From contig QCEF01000002.1 in NCBI GenBank assembly GCA_003278545.1, positions 62,001-126,000 of the forward strand: a DNA stretch of 64,000 nucleotides, written 5' to 3'. Under the pieces are notes generated by a model. It had not been told where the DNA came from and did not search any database. It worked only from the letters and a program-made list of their open reading frames with translations. Positions 31,876-41,010 of this stretch are shown piece by piece (the first letter of the stretch is position 1; each line of letters starts with the position of its first letter). The position numbers and the translations under genes are program-made. Origin of the DNA: Prochlorococcus sp. AG-355-N16. GTDB taxonomy: Bacteria > Cyanobacteriota > Cyanobacteriia > PCC-6307 > Cyanobiaceae.

Positions 31876-32436
31876 ATGTCGATCGAAATGGTCTCTATTT
31901 TTTCATCATTACATAAGTCTTGTAAAAGACTATTTATTTTTCTTCCATTAATTATTGGGTTACTTATTAATCCAATATCTGCAAATGCACTCTATCCTAG
32001 TGATCCTTCATCAGTTGACGTTCTAAAAGATGATCTTCACGGTGCTGACCTTCATAATACTGAATATGTTAAATATGATTTATCAAATCAAGATTTAGGA
32101 GAAGCTAATCTTCAAGGCGCATATATGAGTGTAACTACAGCAAAAAACTCTAGTTTTAAAGGAGCCAATATGACAGACCTCATTGCATATGCAACACGCT
32201 TTGATAATGCTGACTTTACTGATGCAAATCTTACCAATGGTGAGCTAATGAAAAGTGTTTTTGATGGAGCAATTATTGATGGGGCAGACTTTACGGATGC
32301 AAATCTTGATCTTTCTCAGAGAAAATCATTATGTGAAAGAGCTAGTGGAACTAACTCACAAACTGGAGTTAATACAATTGATAGTCTTGAATGTACTGGA
32401 TTAAAAGGTTACATGCCTCCAAAGCCAAAAGCATAA
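31876..32436 (+). CDS. Pentapeptide repeat protein, probably lumenal
   Basis: 186 residues from ATG 31876 (TTG 31873 and a later ATG are alternatives). A signal peptide (about 15-40, ending PISANA) precedes pentapeptide repeats of the A(D/N)Lxx type (LHGADLHNTEY, LGEANLQGAYM, NADFTDANLTNGEL). The C-terminal part has two Cys (SLCERA, LECTGL). Similar proteins occur in the thylakoid lumen. Function unknown. Confidence 0.85.
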   Translation: MSIEMVSIFSSLHKSCKRLFIFLPLIIGLLINPISANALYPSDPSSVDVLKDDLHGADLHNTEYVKYDLSNQDLGEANLQGAYMSVTTAKNSSFKGANMTDLIAYATRFDNADFTDANLTNGELMKSVFDGAIIDGADFTDANLDLSQRKSLCERASGTNSQTGVNTIDSLECTGLKGYMPPKPKA

Positions 32437-32439
32437 TAT

Positions 32440-32814
32440 TTAAAGATAACCGATTCCAGAAGGAAAGATATTACCAGGCTCTTTTGAGCCTGGTTTTTTG
32501 CTATACCACCATTCTTGTATATCAGAAGAAAATTTCTTTGAAAAAAGAGTTATAACTGTCACAACAGGTTTAGATCCAGGCTCCAAAATCTGAACTGAGT
32601 AAGATGGGCATTTTCTTGAAGCCATATCAGCAACGAATCTAGACCCTATTCTTCTCCAACTAGGCTCCTTACTTCTCCAAGCAAGCCTTGAGCAGGGCCA
32701 AGGTAACTCTTCTCTATCATAAAGTCTGCAACATGGCCCAATCACCTTATAACTGTACTGACCGCCATAACTTGATTGAACACTGCCAGTCTTGAAAAAT
32801 TCAAATTTATCCAT
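32440..32814 (-). CDS. Conserved Cys/Trp-rich protein, unknown
   Basis: 124 residues, notably rich in aromatics and Arg. Distinct features are GPCCRLYDREELPWPCSRL, SWRRIGSRF and ASRKCPSYSV. The layout looks like a compact cytoplasmic cyanobacterial protein; no function known to me. Its last codons (KKPGSKEPG) are formed by a hairpin that also looks like a plus-strand terminator. Confidence 0.7.
   Translation of the reverse strand: MDKFEFFKTGSVQSSYGGQYSYKVIGPCCRLYDREELPWPCSRLAWRSKEPSWRRIGSRFVADMASRKCPSYSVQILEPGSKPVVTVITLFSKKFSSDIQEWWYSKKPGSKEPGNIFPSGIGYL
32474..32499 (+). terminator. Intrinsic terminator of the pentapeptide gene
   Basis: CCAGGCTC-TTTT-GAGCCTGG is a perfect 8-bp stem followed directly by TTTTTT on the plus strand, about 38 nt after the pentapeptide-gene stop. 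It lies inside the coding sequence of the minus-strand gene. Confidence 0.8.
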
Positions 32815-32816
32815 TT

Positions 32817-32848
32817 ACAAAAAAAAAGCCACCTTCATAGAGGGTGGC
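32817..32848 (-). terminator. Intrinsic terminator of petF
   Basis: On the minus strand GCCACC and GGTGGC form a 6-bp GC-rich stem with a 9-nt loop, followed by a long T tract (A run 32817-32827 on the plus strand). It stands about 46 nt after the ferredoxin stop. Confidence 0.82.
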
Positions 32849-32893
32849 AGAGAAATAATCAATAATCAACTTAGTAAAGTTAAATTTTTATAA

Positions 32894-33193
32894 TTAGTAC
32901 AATTCTTCCTCAGCATGAGTTGTAATTGTTACGTCAGATGTTGGATAAGCAACACAAGTAAGTACAAAACCAGCTTCTAGTTGGTCGTCATCCAAGAAAC
33001 TTTGATCTGATTGATCAACACTACCTGAAGTAACTTTTCCAGCACATGTTGAACATGCTCCAGCTCTACAGGAATAAGGAAGGTCGATACCTTGTTCTTC
33101 AGCAGCATCTAGGATGTATTGGTCATCAGGTACTTCAATAGTTGAATTGAGACCTTCACCTTCGTTGATGAGTGTAACTTTGTAAGAAGCCAT
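32894..33193 (-). CDS. petF: Plant-type [2Fe-2S] ferredoxin
   Basis: 99 residues. Cluster ligands are C42, C47 and C50 in [13 protein letters not shown] and C80 in LTCVAYP. The acidic surface and the EEELY end are typical. It accepts electrons from photosystem I and passes them to FNR and other reductases. It is monocistronic: a terminator follows, and about 134 nt of AT-rich leader separate it from prmA. Confidence 0.96.
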   Translation of the reverse strand: MASYKVTLINEGEGLNSTIEVPDDQYILDAAEEQGIDLPYSCRAGACSTCAGKVTSGSVDQSDQSFLDDDQLEAGFVLTCVAYPTSDVTITTHAEEELY

Positions 33194-33327
33194 TTAAAAA
33201 AAAAATTGTTGGTAATTAGTACCTATTAAATACATTTTTAACATCGATTAGGTCGATATGTGAGATTTTGAAGTAAAAAATGACACAATAAAATGTATGA
33301 AAGAGTATCTATAAGAAAAACTTATAT

Positions 33328-34251
33328 TTAGATTGGATCACTGGTTTTTTGAGCGGAAATGCATGCCCAATCTTTTCTAGTTGATACATCCAATAATTTC
33401 AAGTCGTTCTGAATTAATATTTTTATAATTTCATCCTTTTGCGAAATCAGAATTCCACTGAAAATGACTTCCCCATTGTTTCTCAAGCACTTATAAATAT
33501 TTGGAATCATTTCTTTTATTACTTCAGCAAGAATATTGCATAAAACAAAATCAAATTGTTTGAATTGATTTTTTAAAATTACCTCATTAAAAGATCCCAA
33601 ATATGTATTTAAGTTGTTTAAATTACCGAAATTTAGTTGGAAATTAGATTTAGTTGAATTTATAGCTAAATAATCATTATCAACTGCACAAACCTCTTTA
33701 GCACCAAGCAATCTTGCGGCGACACTCAAAATCCCGCTACCACTGCCAATATCTAATATCTTTTTTTTAGAAAATAAAATATTCTCCATTTTTTCCAGGC
33801 AAAGATAAGTCGAAGGGTGACTTCCTGTACCAAAGGCGGCTCCAGGATCAATTTTTATGATTTTTTTATCTTTAAATTTTTCATCTAGATTTATCCAACA
33901 AGGCAATATTAAAAAATGATTTCCTACTAATTCAGGCGCCCAATATTTCTTCCAGCTTGTCAACCAATCCTCCTCTTTAATGAGACTCCAGTCAAAAAAT
34001 TGATTCTTAGGAGCATAAATATTTAGAAGTTTGATAATTATTTTTTCAAACCCACACCTAGAACTCTCGCCCCAATCATCGACTGGGAGCCATATGTTCA
34101 CCTCTTTTTTATGTTCATTTTTAATTAAATATTCAAATGAAAAACTAAATATTCCCAGCTCATTTAATTTCCAAATAATAATTTCTTCTGAATCACTATC
34201 AATCAGAAAAGTAAGTTTATACCAATCTTTAGTTTCCATTAACGAGGACAA
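33328..34251 (-). CDS. prmA: Ribosomal protein L11 methyltransferase
   Basis: 307 residues. The N-terminal substrate-binding part is followed by a class I methyltransferase core with [30 protein letters not shown] and [10 protein letters not shown]. It methylates L11. It starts 6 nt after the serA stop. Confidence 0.92.
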   Translation of the reverse strand: MSSLMETKDWYKLTFLIDSDSEEIIIWKLNELGIFSFSFEYLIKNEHKKEVNIWLPVDDWGESSRCGFEKIIIKLLNIYAPKNQFFDWSLIKEEDWLTSWKKYWAPELVGNHFLILPCWINLDEKFKDKKIIKIDPGAAFGTGSHPSTYLCLEKMENILFSKKKILDIGSGSGILSVAARLLGAKEVCAVDNDYLAINSTKSNFQLNFGNLNNLNTYLGSFNEVILKNQFKQFDFVLCNILAEVIKEMIPNIYKCLRNNGEVIFSGILISQKDEIIKILIQNDLKLLDVSTRKDWACISAQKTSDPI

Positions 34252-34257
34252 GTCTCT

Positions 34258-35844
34258 TCATAAAGTTACTGGATTAGCGTGGGTAATTCCCTCTACTTCA
34301 ATAATGGTGTCAAGCAACTTATTAGGAATTGGATCATCAATACTTAGAACCATAACAGCTTCTCCTCTAACAATTTTGCGCCCAACTTGCATTGAGGCAA
34401 TATTTACATTGTTGCTACCCAATAAAGAACCAAGCTTACCGATAATACCAGGCATGTCCCTGTGCCTTGTAACTAGCATGTATCTACTTGGCGATACATT
34501 AACAGGATATTGATCAATACTAATAATTCGTAATTCTCCATCAGCAAAAATGCTTCCTGCCACGCTATGGTCTCCATTATCTCCATAAGTGGTTAACTGG
34601 AGCGATCCACTAGCAAATTCAGGTCTTGCCTCATCTTTACTCTCGACTACTGAAATGCCTCTTGAATCTGCTTCTAAAGAAGCATTAACATAATTGATCC
34701 TATCTCCCAAAGCTTTACTTAGAAGCCCTTTTAGACTAGCTATTATTAATGGCTGGGACGGATGTTGAACAAATTCGCCTTGCAGCTTAACCTCAAGTTT
34801 CTGTATCTGTCCACCTGAAAGCTGGCTTATAAGCAGACCCATCGTTTCAGCTAACTGCAAATGAGGTTTTAGACTATCCATAATATCCGGGCTCAAACCT
34901 GGTATGTTTACTGCAGTTCTCGCAGATAAGCCAAGCAAGACATCTCTGATTTGTTCTGCAACGTCTACAGCTACATTTTCTTGTGCTTCCCTGGTAGATG
35001 CTCCTAAGTGAGGGGTGAGAATAAGATTCTTCTCAACCTTCAAAAGTGGTGAATTAGATTCCAAAGGTTCTTTTGAAAAGACATCTATTGCAGCCCCTCC
35101 AATCAATGATTTATTTAAAGCTTCTGCTAATGCTTCTTCGTCAATCAAGCCTCCTCGAGCACAATTAATTAATTTTGCGCTACTTTTCATACTTTTAAGG
35201 ACCTCCATATTTACTAAATTCTCTGTCTCTGGTGTGCGTGGCAAATGCAAAGTTACATAATCGGATTGTTGGAATAAATCTTCTAGATCAGATAGTTTAA
35301 CTTGGATTTGTTGAGCTCTTTCAGTTGAAACAAAGGGATCATATCCGCAAACTTCCATTCCTAATGCATTAGCAACTTTCGCTACATGAGCACCAATTTT
35401 CCCTAAACCTACTACACCTAATTTTTTCTTATAAAGCTCATTCCCAACAAATTTCTTTCTCTCCCATTTACCTAACAGAGTACTACTATTAGCAATTGGA
35501 ATATGTCTAGATAATGCCAACATCATAGCTATAGTATGTTCAGCCGCAGCTATTGTGTTACCCCCTGGAGAATTAACAACAAGGACTCCTTTTTGCGTAG
35601 CAGTCTTAACATCTACATTATCGACTCCAACTCCTGCTCTCCCAATGATTCTCAGTTTACTTGAAGAGTTAATAATCTTTTCAGTCACTTGAGTACCAGA
35701 GCGAATCATTAAAGCATCATAATCTTTGATAATGGAAGCTAACTCAGAGTCTGAGATTCCGATCTTCTGATCAACCTGAGCAACTTGTGAAAGAATATCG
35801 ATTCCTGTTTGATCAATTGGATCTGTAATGAGAACTTTTGTCAT
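34258..35844 (-). CDS. serA: D-3-phosphoglycerate dehydrogenase
   Basis: 528 residues, the long form with a C-terminal ACT domain. The NAD-binding GVVGLGKIGAHVA, INCARGGLIDEEAL and LTPHLGASTREAQ are clear. An intervening domain precedes the ACT segment RHRDMPGIIGKLGSLLG. First step of serine synthesis; the ACT domain is the serine-feedback site in relatives. Confidence 0.96.
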   Translation of the reverse strand: MTKVLITDPIDQTGIDILSQVAQVDQKIGISDSELASIIKDYDALMIRSGTQVTEKIINSSSKLRIIGRAGVGVDNVDVKTATQKGVLVVNSPGGNTIAAAEHTIAMMLALSRHIPIANSSTLLGKWERKKFVGNELYKKKLGVVGLGKIGAHVAKVANALGMEVCGYDPFVSTERAQQIQVKLSDLEDLFQQSDYVTLHLPRTPETENLVNMEVLKSMKSSAKLINCARGGLIDEEALAEALNKSLIGGAAIDVFSKEPLESNSPLLKVEKNLILTPHLGASTREAQENVAVDVAEQIRDVLLGLSARTAVNIPGLSPDIMDSLKPHLQLAETMGLLISQLSGGQIQKLEVKLQGEFVQHPSQPLIIASLKGLLSKALGDRINYVNASLEADSRGISVVESKDEARPEFASGSLQLTTYGDNGDHSVAGSIFADGELRIISIDQYPVNVSPSRYMLVTRHRDMPGIIGKLGSLLGSNNVNIASMQVGRKIVRGEAVMVLSIDDPIPNKLLDTIIEVEGITHANPVTL

Positions 35845-35943
35845 TTAAGATTGGTTCTTTAATCTTTTACTTTAACTTAATCTATAGTGTATGTATCTTA
35901 TTTTATTAATTTGAATAACACACAAACATTTGAGGATTGAAAT

Positions 35944-36510
35944 TTGACTAAAAGTATTGTGATATTTGAAGACATTGATAAATGTATCCAACTATTTGAA
36001 GTTTTCAAAGAAAAATCAATAATGCTCTCTGAAGCTATTTTGATCCCACCAATAAGTGAGAAAATATCATCAGATGAAACAGAATTGCTAAATGCGAAAG
36101 CAAATATCTTATTCAAATCTCAGAATTTTGAAGATATAAGAATTTTAAATCCTAAACTTGATAGAAAGATTAGGCAAAAAGAAATGAGTAGATGGCTAAT
36201 GCCATTTGGTTTTATAGCTGGAATAGCTTTTTCTAATATGACAAATTTATCTACTTTCAGTTTTCTTGGTTTGAATAACATCGGTGAATCCTTAATTGGA
36301 GGTCTTTTAGGAATGGGGTCAGGATATTTAGGTAGTGCCGTTTCTTCTGCAAGTATCAACATCAATAGGAATAAAGAGTTGAGATCAATTATTAACTTTC
36401 ATAAAGAGGGTAAATGGCTTGTTCTGCTTGAAAATCAAATTGGAGCTGAATTACCATGGGTTTTGATCAAACAATCAGAAGCAAAAGATATAATTTTTTT
36501 AGAAGGCTAA
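35944..36510 (+). CDS. Membrane-associated protein, unknown
   Basis: 188 residues, TTG start. Soluble N-terminal half, then two close hydrophobic segments (WLMPFGFIAGIAFSNM and IGGLLGMGSGYLGSAVSS, about 90-140), and a C-terminal soluble tail. It runs into the next gene with no gap (stop TAA then ATG), so it is likely co-transcribed with the PSII S4-domain gene. Confidence 0.65.
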   Translation: MTKSIVIFEDIDKCIQLFEVFKEKSIMLSEAILIPPISEKISSDETELLNAKANILFKSQNFEDIRILNPKLDRKIRQKEMSRWLMPFGFIAGIAFSNMTNLSTFSFLGLNNIGESLIGGLLGMGSGYLGSAVSSASININRNKELRSIINFHKEGKWLVLLENQIGAELPWVLIKQSEAKDIIFLEG

Positions 36511-37302
36511 ATGATTGACTTAAAAGAAATCTTAATAAATTCAAACTACCAAAAAGAAACTGAAGAATTAATAAATATTGCTAACTTAGCCTACAAACAC
36601 TGGGAAACTTATTGGACTGGGTTTAATTCAACATATGTTTGCGAAGAGATTTTAAAAGATTTTGAAAATTTAAATGATTTCAAATTTTTTATTTATGGAG
36701 GATTCTCCTCTTCTCAAAGATCTAGGATAGCTTGCTTTAGAGGAGATAATATTCCTGAAGAGGATTCGCTAAAAAGTAATTTTCCAGCTCAAGGAATAAA
36801 AATTAATGGCAATTTTTTATTTGATAATGCTACACAAGACGACTTTAGATCCCTTTTAATTGAAAATGGAGTAAATCAAATAAAAGTTGGAGATATATGG
36901 ACTATTGGCGATAGGGGAGCACAAGGGATAATTGATAATTTAGATATAAAGTATCTAGATGAAAAGATTTTTTATTTGAGAGACGTAAAAGTAAAAATTA
37001 ATGTAGTAGGTATAGATGAATTACAAATACCTTCTGGAAGATCAAAAAAAATTGTCAATACAGTAGAAGCTTCAACAAGATTAGATGCTATAGCTTCAGC
37101 AGGATTTAGGATATCACGAACCAAAATTATTGAAAGGATTGAAAATGGAATGCTCAGATTAAATGGAAACAAAGTTAATAAGCCAACTATTAGTCTAAAA
37201 ATTGGCGACAAACTAGAACTTGAAAATAAAGGATTTATCGAAATTCTAAATTTAGAAATAACCAAAAGAGAACGATGGAAAGTTAAATTACTTAGAAAAT
37301 GA
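36511..37302 (+). CDS. Photosystem II S4-domain protein
   Basis: 263 residues. The C-terminal 70 residues form an S4 RNA-binding domain (STRLDAIASAGFRISRTKI, NGNKVNKPTISLKIGD). The N-terminal part with FFIYGGFSSSQRSRIACF is the YlmH-like domain. Cyanobacterial members are called photosystem II S4 domain proteins, but molecular function is not settled. Confidence 0.82.
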   Translation: MIDLKEILINSNYQKETEELINIANLAYKHWETYWTGFNSTYVCEEILKDFENLNDFKFFIYGGFSSSQRSRIACFRGDNIPEEDSLKSNFPAQGIKINGNFLFDNATQDDFRSLLIENGVNQIKVGDIWTIGDRGAQGIIDNLDIKYLDEKIFYLRDVKVKINVVGIDELQIPSGRSKKIVNTVEASTRLDAIASAGFRISRTKIIERIENGMLRLNGNKVNKPTISLKIGDKLELENKGFIEILNLEITKRERWKVKLLRK

Positions 37303-37351
37303 AACTTAACCTGCTATTTTCTTATAAGGGGGATTAAAAATTCTCCAATTT

Positions 37352-37423
37352 GGGCGATTAGCTCAGTGGTAGAGCACTACCTCGACACGGTAGTGGCCAC
37401 TGGTTCGAATCCAGTATCGCCCA
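37352..37423 (+). tRNA. trnV: tRNA-Val (anticodon GAC)
   Basis: Cloverleaf with acceptor GGGCGAT/ATCGCCC, D arm AGCTCAGTGGTAGAGC, anticodon stem CTACC/GGTAG around loop TCGACAC (anticodon GAC), and T arm TGGTTCGAATCCA. 72 nt with discriminator; CCA not encoded. Confidence 0.97.
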
Positions 37424-37491
37424 TTAAAACTTTTGACGAACTAGTTTATATCCACAGAAAATTATTTCATTTTTTAGATTATTAAAAAAAA

Positions 37492-38109
37492 ATGAAACTT
37501 AATCAAATAATTAATCTACATAAGGGGCTCACTGCATTTGTAGTGATAGGTCTTATGATTTTTTTTGATAATTTTACGATCGCTCCCTACGTTTATTTAG
37601 CTCTGCATGGTACTTATGGATTACTTTGGCTTCTAAAAGAAAAGATATTCCCGGATCCTTATTTTAAAGAAAAAATCAATTTTTTAACTTCAGTTACTGG
37701 TTTTATTTTCCTTGGAAGTTACTGGGTAGCTCCCTACATTCTTATCTCATCTCAGAAATCTGTTCCAAATATCGTAATAGCTGCATCTGTATCTATAAAT
37801 ATAATTGGAGTGTTTCTACATTTTGCTAGTGATGCCCAAAAATATTTTTCTCTTAAATTAAAAAAAGATCTAATTAAAGAAGGATTTTTCAAAAATATAA
37901 GGAATACAAATTATCTAGGAGAAATACTAATTTATCTATCATTCGCCATCCTTTCAATGAGTTTCATTCCATTAGTAATTCTTGCAATATTTTTCTCTAT
38001 AGTTTTTCTTCCGAGAATGATAAAAAAAGATAAATCGCTCTCAAAATATGATGCATTCGAAGAATACAAAAAGAAAAGTGGTCTTATATTGCCTAAATTA
38101 AATGCCTGA
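37492..38109 (+). CDS. ICMT/DUF1295-like membrane methyltransferase-fold protein
   Basis: 205 residues with five or so membrane helices. The C-terminal signature NTNYLGEILIYLSFA followed by KDKSLSKYDAFEEYKKKSG is that of the isoprenylcysteine-methyltransferase / DUF1295 group. The substrate is unknown. Its stop overlaps the next gene's start by 8 nt. Confidence 0.7.
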   Translation: MKLNQIINLHKGLTAFVVIGLMIFFDNFTIAPYVYLALHGTYGLLWLLKEKIFPDPYFKEKINFLTSVTGFIFLGSYWVAPYILISSQKSVPNIVIAASVSINIIGVFLHFASDAQKYFSLKLKKDLIKEGFFKNIRNTNYLGEILIYLSFAILSMSFIPLVILAIFFSIVFLPRMIKKDKSLSKYDAFEEYKKKSGLILPKLNA

Positions 38110-38653
38110 TAACAACTTACCCAGTTGGAGGCAAGATTTAAAATCTTCTAGAAAAAAAGAGGGCAAATCACCCTCTAATAGATGGATACAGCTTGCAACG
38201 GTCAGCGAAGAAAATGAGCCAAGATTAAGAACAGTTGTTTTCAGAGGATGGAATAAAAATAGTTCAATGATTATTTTTACAGATAGAAGAAGTGAAAAAA
38301 TTGGGCATTTAAAATCTAACCCTAATGCAGAAATATTATGGTTCTTTTTGAAAACCAAATCACAATATAGATTCAAAGGAAAAATACTTGAATTAAGTGA
38401 TAACAAAAATTATTGGAATTTATTATCAGAAAAATCAAAGTCTTCTTGGTTTTGGGAATCTCCAGGAAAGAAAGTAAACCCAAAAGTGCAATCTGCTAAT
38501 AAAATATCATCTAATCTACCCAAGTCAGATAATTTTGTAGTTTTAAATTTTGAAATCGATTCAGTAGATCTTCTTAAATTAGAACAGCCTATTCATAAAA
38601 GATATCTTTGGGAAAAGATTAATAAATGGGAAAAAGTTGAAATTAATCCTTAA
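38102..38653 (+). CDS. PNPOx-like FMN-binding protein (Alr4036 type)
   Basis: 183 residues. RWIQLATVSEENEPRLRTVVF, IIFTDRRSEKIGHL and the C-terminal RYLWEKINKWEKVEINP match the pyridoxamine-5'-phosphate-oxidase-like split-barrel family. It probably binds FMN; activity on PNP is not proven and many relatives are not true PdxH. Confidence 0.78.
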   Translation: MPDNNLPSWRQDLKSSRKKEGKSPSNRWIQLATVSEENEPRLRTVVFRGWNKNSSMIIFTDRRSEKIGHLKSNPNAEILWFFLKTKSQYRFKGKILELSDNKNYWNLLSEKSKSSWFWESPGKKVNPKVQSANKISSNLPKSDNFVVLNFEIDSVDLLKLEQPIHKRYLWEKINKWEKVEINP

Positions 38654-38727
38654 ATATTTCTAAATTGTATATTTAGGTTGAAAAACATATTGTGATCAGT
38701 CAGTTTTAAAAAAGAAGTATTATTCAT

Positions 38728-38901
38728 ATGAATTTCTCAGAAATTCCAGAAAACCCTTTTATTTTTTTATCTTGGGTGACTGCTATAGGACTGTTTATAA
38801 GTCTTTCTGAAGCAACGATTAAGATAAAACTTGAGAAGAGAAACAGTTATCGGAAAAGGTTAGAGCTAATAAATAGTCTCTATCCTAAAAAGTTAGCTTG
38901 A
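38728..38901 (+). CDS. 57-residue membrane protein
   Basis: An ATG ORF with one helix (IFLSWVTAIGLFISL) near the N terminus and a basic tail. Its stop overlaps the convergent DoxX gene by 9 nt. No family recognised. Confidence 0.55.
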   Translation: MNFSEIPENPFIFLSWVTAIGLFISLSEATIKIKLEKRNSYRKRLELINSLYPKKLA

Positions 38902-39444
38902 AGTATCTGAGAGTATATTCGCTTGCAGAAATTGAAATAAACCACCTTTGCTTGCTTCTTCTTTAACTTCTAATTGCTTGGAAGATTTTGTTTTTGTTGA
39001 AGGTATAATTTCCTCCTCATCTTCCGATTTCAAAATTCTGATAATGACTTCATCTAAGGAGAAATTACCGGGACCAGTTAAGGCAATAGAAGTTGCTGAA
39101 GCGAAGTATAAAAGTAAAAGCTCTAGTAAGAAAATATTAAAACCTGAAGTAACAAGTGCATGATATATAGCGACAGAAATTGTTCCAACAATTGCCAAAG
39201 CTCCGAATCTTGTAGCTAAGCCGATAATTAGTAACCAACTACCACCTATTTCTGAAAATGCCGCTATGTATGATAAAAATATTGGGAATGGGAGATGTAA
39301 TGGTCTAACGAAAGCATCAGCAAAGTTTTCTATGTTAGCTAATTTCTCATAGCCGTGATGAATCAAAACAGTACCAGTAATAACCCTAAGAATTAATAAA
39401 GCAGTATCTTTGCTAAACGACTTGGTAAGAATTGTTGAAAGCAC
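38893..39444 (-). CDS. DoxX family membrane protein
   Basis: 183 residues. ILRVITGTVLIHHGYEKL is the DoxX signature, followed by three or more hydrophobic helices with FSEIGGSWLLIIGLATRFGA. The C-terminal 50 residues are a charged, disordered tail. Role unknown in cyanobacteria. Confidence 0.85.
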   Translation of the reverse strand: MLSTILTKSFSKDTALLILRVITGTVLIHHGYEKLANIENFADAFVRPLHLPFPIFLSYIAAFSEIGGSWLLIIGLATRFGALAIVGTISVAIYHALVTSGFNIFLLELLLLYFASATSIALTGPGNFSLDEVIIRILKSEDEEEIIPSTKTKSSKQLEVKEEASKGGLFQFLQANILSDTSS

Positions 39445-39579
39445 TATAAAAAAATTGTCCTTAAGTAAAAATAACTAGTCACAGTATCCATCGTGGATTA
39501 AAGAGCAAAAGTCGCACCTAAATAAGTATTTATACTTACTTACCAAAAAGGTTATTTTCTGATCAGGAATCTAACTAAG

Positions 39580-40734
39580 TTAAAAATTATTTTTTGGAAA
39601 ATTTTCTAATATTCTCTGATTTATTTTTGGAATATTTTCTTTAAATTTGAAAAACCCTTTTTTAGCAAATTTCCAAGCAAATAAATCTTCATCCCTCACA
39701 AGATTAAAAATTTTTTTATGGTGTAAATTTTTAAACTCAGTTATAAAATCATAATTTTCTCCCACTCCAGGATAAATAATGTCTATTTCGTTGGTATTTT
39801 TAAAAGTATTTTCCAGTGAATAAGGATCAATCTGTTCAATATTATCAAATTGCTCTACAAATTCAGAAACCAAATCTTGTTTAAATTTCAAAACAGATTC
39901 AGACAATTTAATTTGTCTTTGTTCATTTTTTAAAAGTATAATAAATACTTTTTTATAGCTTGGAAGTAAATTTTTAAGGGTTGCAAGGTGCAGATCATTT
40001 TCAAACATAATCAGATTATCTGATTTAGGATCCATATCATTTTTATAAATCTCATCTTCAAATGGTATTTGATTAGATTCTTCAAGAAAAATTTGTTGAT
40101 TACTTATTTTTTCCACATTAAATCTATTATTTGAAAACTTTCTGAGATTTGATGATGAAAAAAGATATTGTTTTCCCTTCGTTTGCAATCCTCCGACCCA
40201 TCTCCAACTAAGGAGATTAGAGGAGGCATCTCCATCAAAAAGATATTTAAAGAAAAACTTTGCTCCCAATTGCCATGGGAGGCCTAAATTAAATATCCAA
40301 GTACTCGCAAACCACATTCTTGTATGGTTATGCAAATAGTTGTACTCCTTTAATTCATGGACCCAAGAATTAAAAAAATCTAATTCTGTATTACCATTAA
40401 TTGCACTTTCATATAGCTCATAATCAAAATCTAGATTTTTTTCTGAAATAAAATTTCTCCAAACTTTAGGTCTATTTTCCATCCACCCTTTCCAGTAAAC
40501 TCTCCAAAATATTTCTTCAACAAATTTAGTTGAATTTTTGATTTTGTACTTACTTTTAATATCATGGATCAGATCATATTCCGATAATATTCGATGAGTA
40601 ATGAAAGGCGATAATTTAGAAACTGAACTTTCGTTATTTGGCCCAAAATCAAAATTTCTTAATTTTGCATAATCATTAATTTTGTATTTCGCAAAATTTT
40701 CCCAGGTATTTTGAGCTTTTAATAAAAAAGACAT
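39580..40734 (-). CDS. Photolyase/cryptochrome-like protein, apparently with permuted domains
   Basis: 384 residues. Residues 1-206 resemble the C-terminal FAD-binding domain of photolyases: EEIFWRVYWKGWMENRP (about 73-89), YNYLHNHTRMWFASTW (131-146), FDGDASSNLLSWRWVGG (166-182). No N-terminal antenna domain precedes them. Instead, residues 239-376 form a second alpha/beta part: NLIMFENDLHL recalls the FRxDLRL strand that opens normal photolyases, and DEDLFAWKFAKKGFFKFKEN recalls the end of that domain. Order is thus FAD domain then antenna-like domain. DNA repair or light sensing is inferred only. The neighbour on the other side is a LigA-like gene. Confidence 0.72.
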   Translation of the reverse strand: MSFLLKAQNTWENFAKYKINDYAKLRNFDFGPNNESSVSKLSPFITHRILSEYDLIHDIKSKYKIKNSTKFVEEIFWRVYWKGWMENRPKVWRNFISEKNLDFDYELYESAINGNTELDFFNSWVHELKEYNYLHNHTRMWFASTWIFNLGLPWQLGAKFFFKYLFDGDASSNLLSWRWVGGLQTKGKQYLFSSSNLRKFSNNRFNVEKISNQQIFLEESNQIPFEDEIYKNDMDPKSDNLIMFENDLHLATLKNLLPSYKKVFIILLKNEQRQIKLSESVLKFKQDLVSEFVEQFDNIEQIDPYSLENTFKNTNEIDIIYPGVGENYDFITEFKNLHHKKIFNLVRDEDLFAWKFAKKGFFKFKENIPKINQRILENFPKNNF

Positions 40735-41010
40735 TTTCTCATAACTTTAAAAAATTTTTCTTTGTATTGATAGAAATCTCAAAAATTTGACTGCAAATTA
40801 ATCCTTAAAATTTTCTATTTCACTTTCAAGTAAATATGTTTGATTGAAGTATTTAATTTAAACACTTGATAAGTACATTTTATACTCTTAAATCGCTCTC
40901 TTCGTAGGAGGATATTTAGTAGACAATTACTTTTAGATCTAATTTTAATTTTCAAATCTTTATTTAAATGATTTTTTCTAAAAGATTTTTAAATATTTAT
41001 CAAAATTAAT

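Noticed and set aside
40905-40925. Ribosome-site-like TAGGAGG in the photolyase/ligase gap
   Set aside because: No start codon follows at a usable distance; the nearest ATG gives a very short frame. Treated as non-coding.
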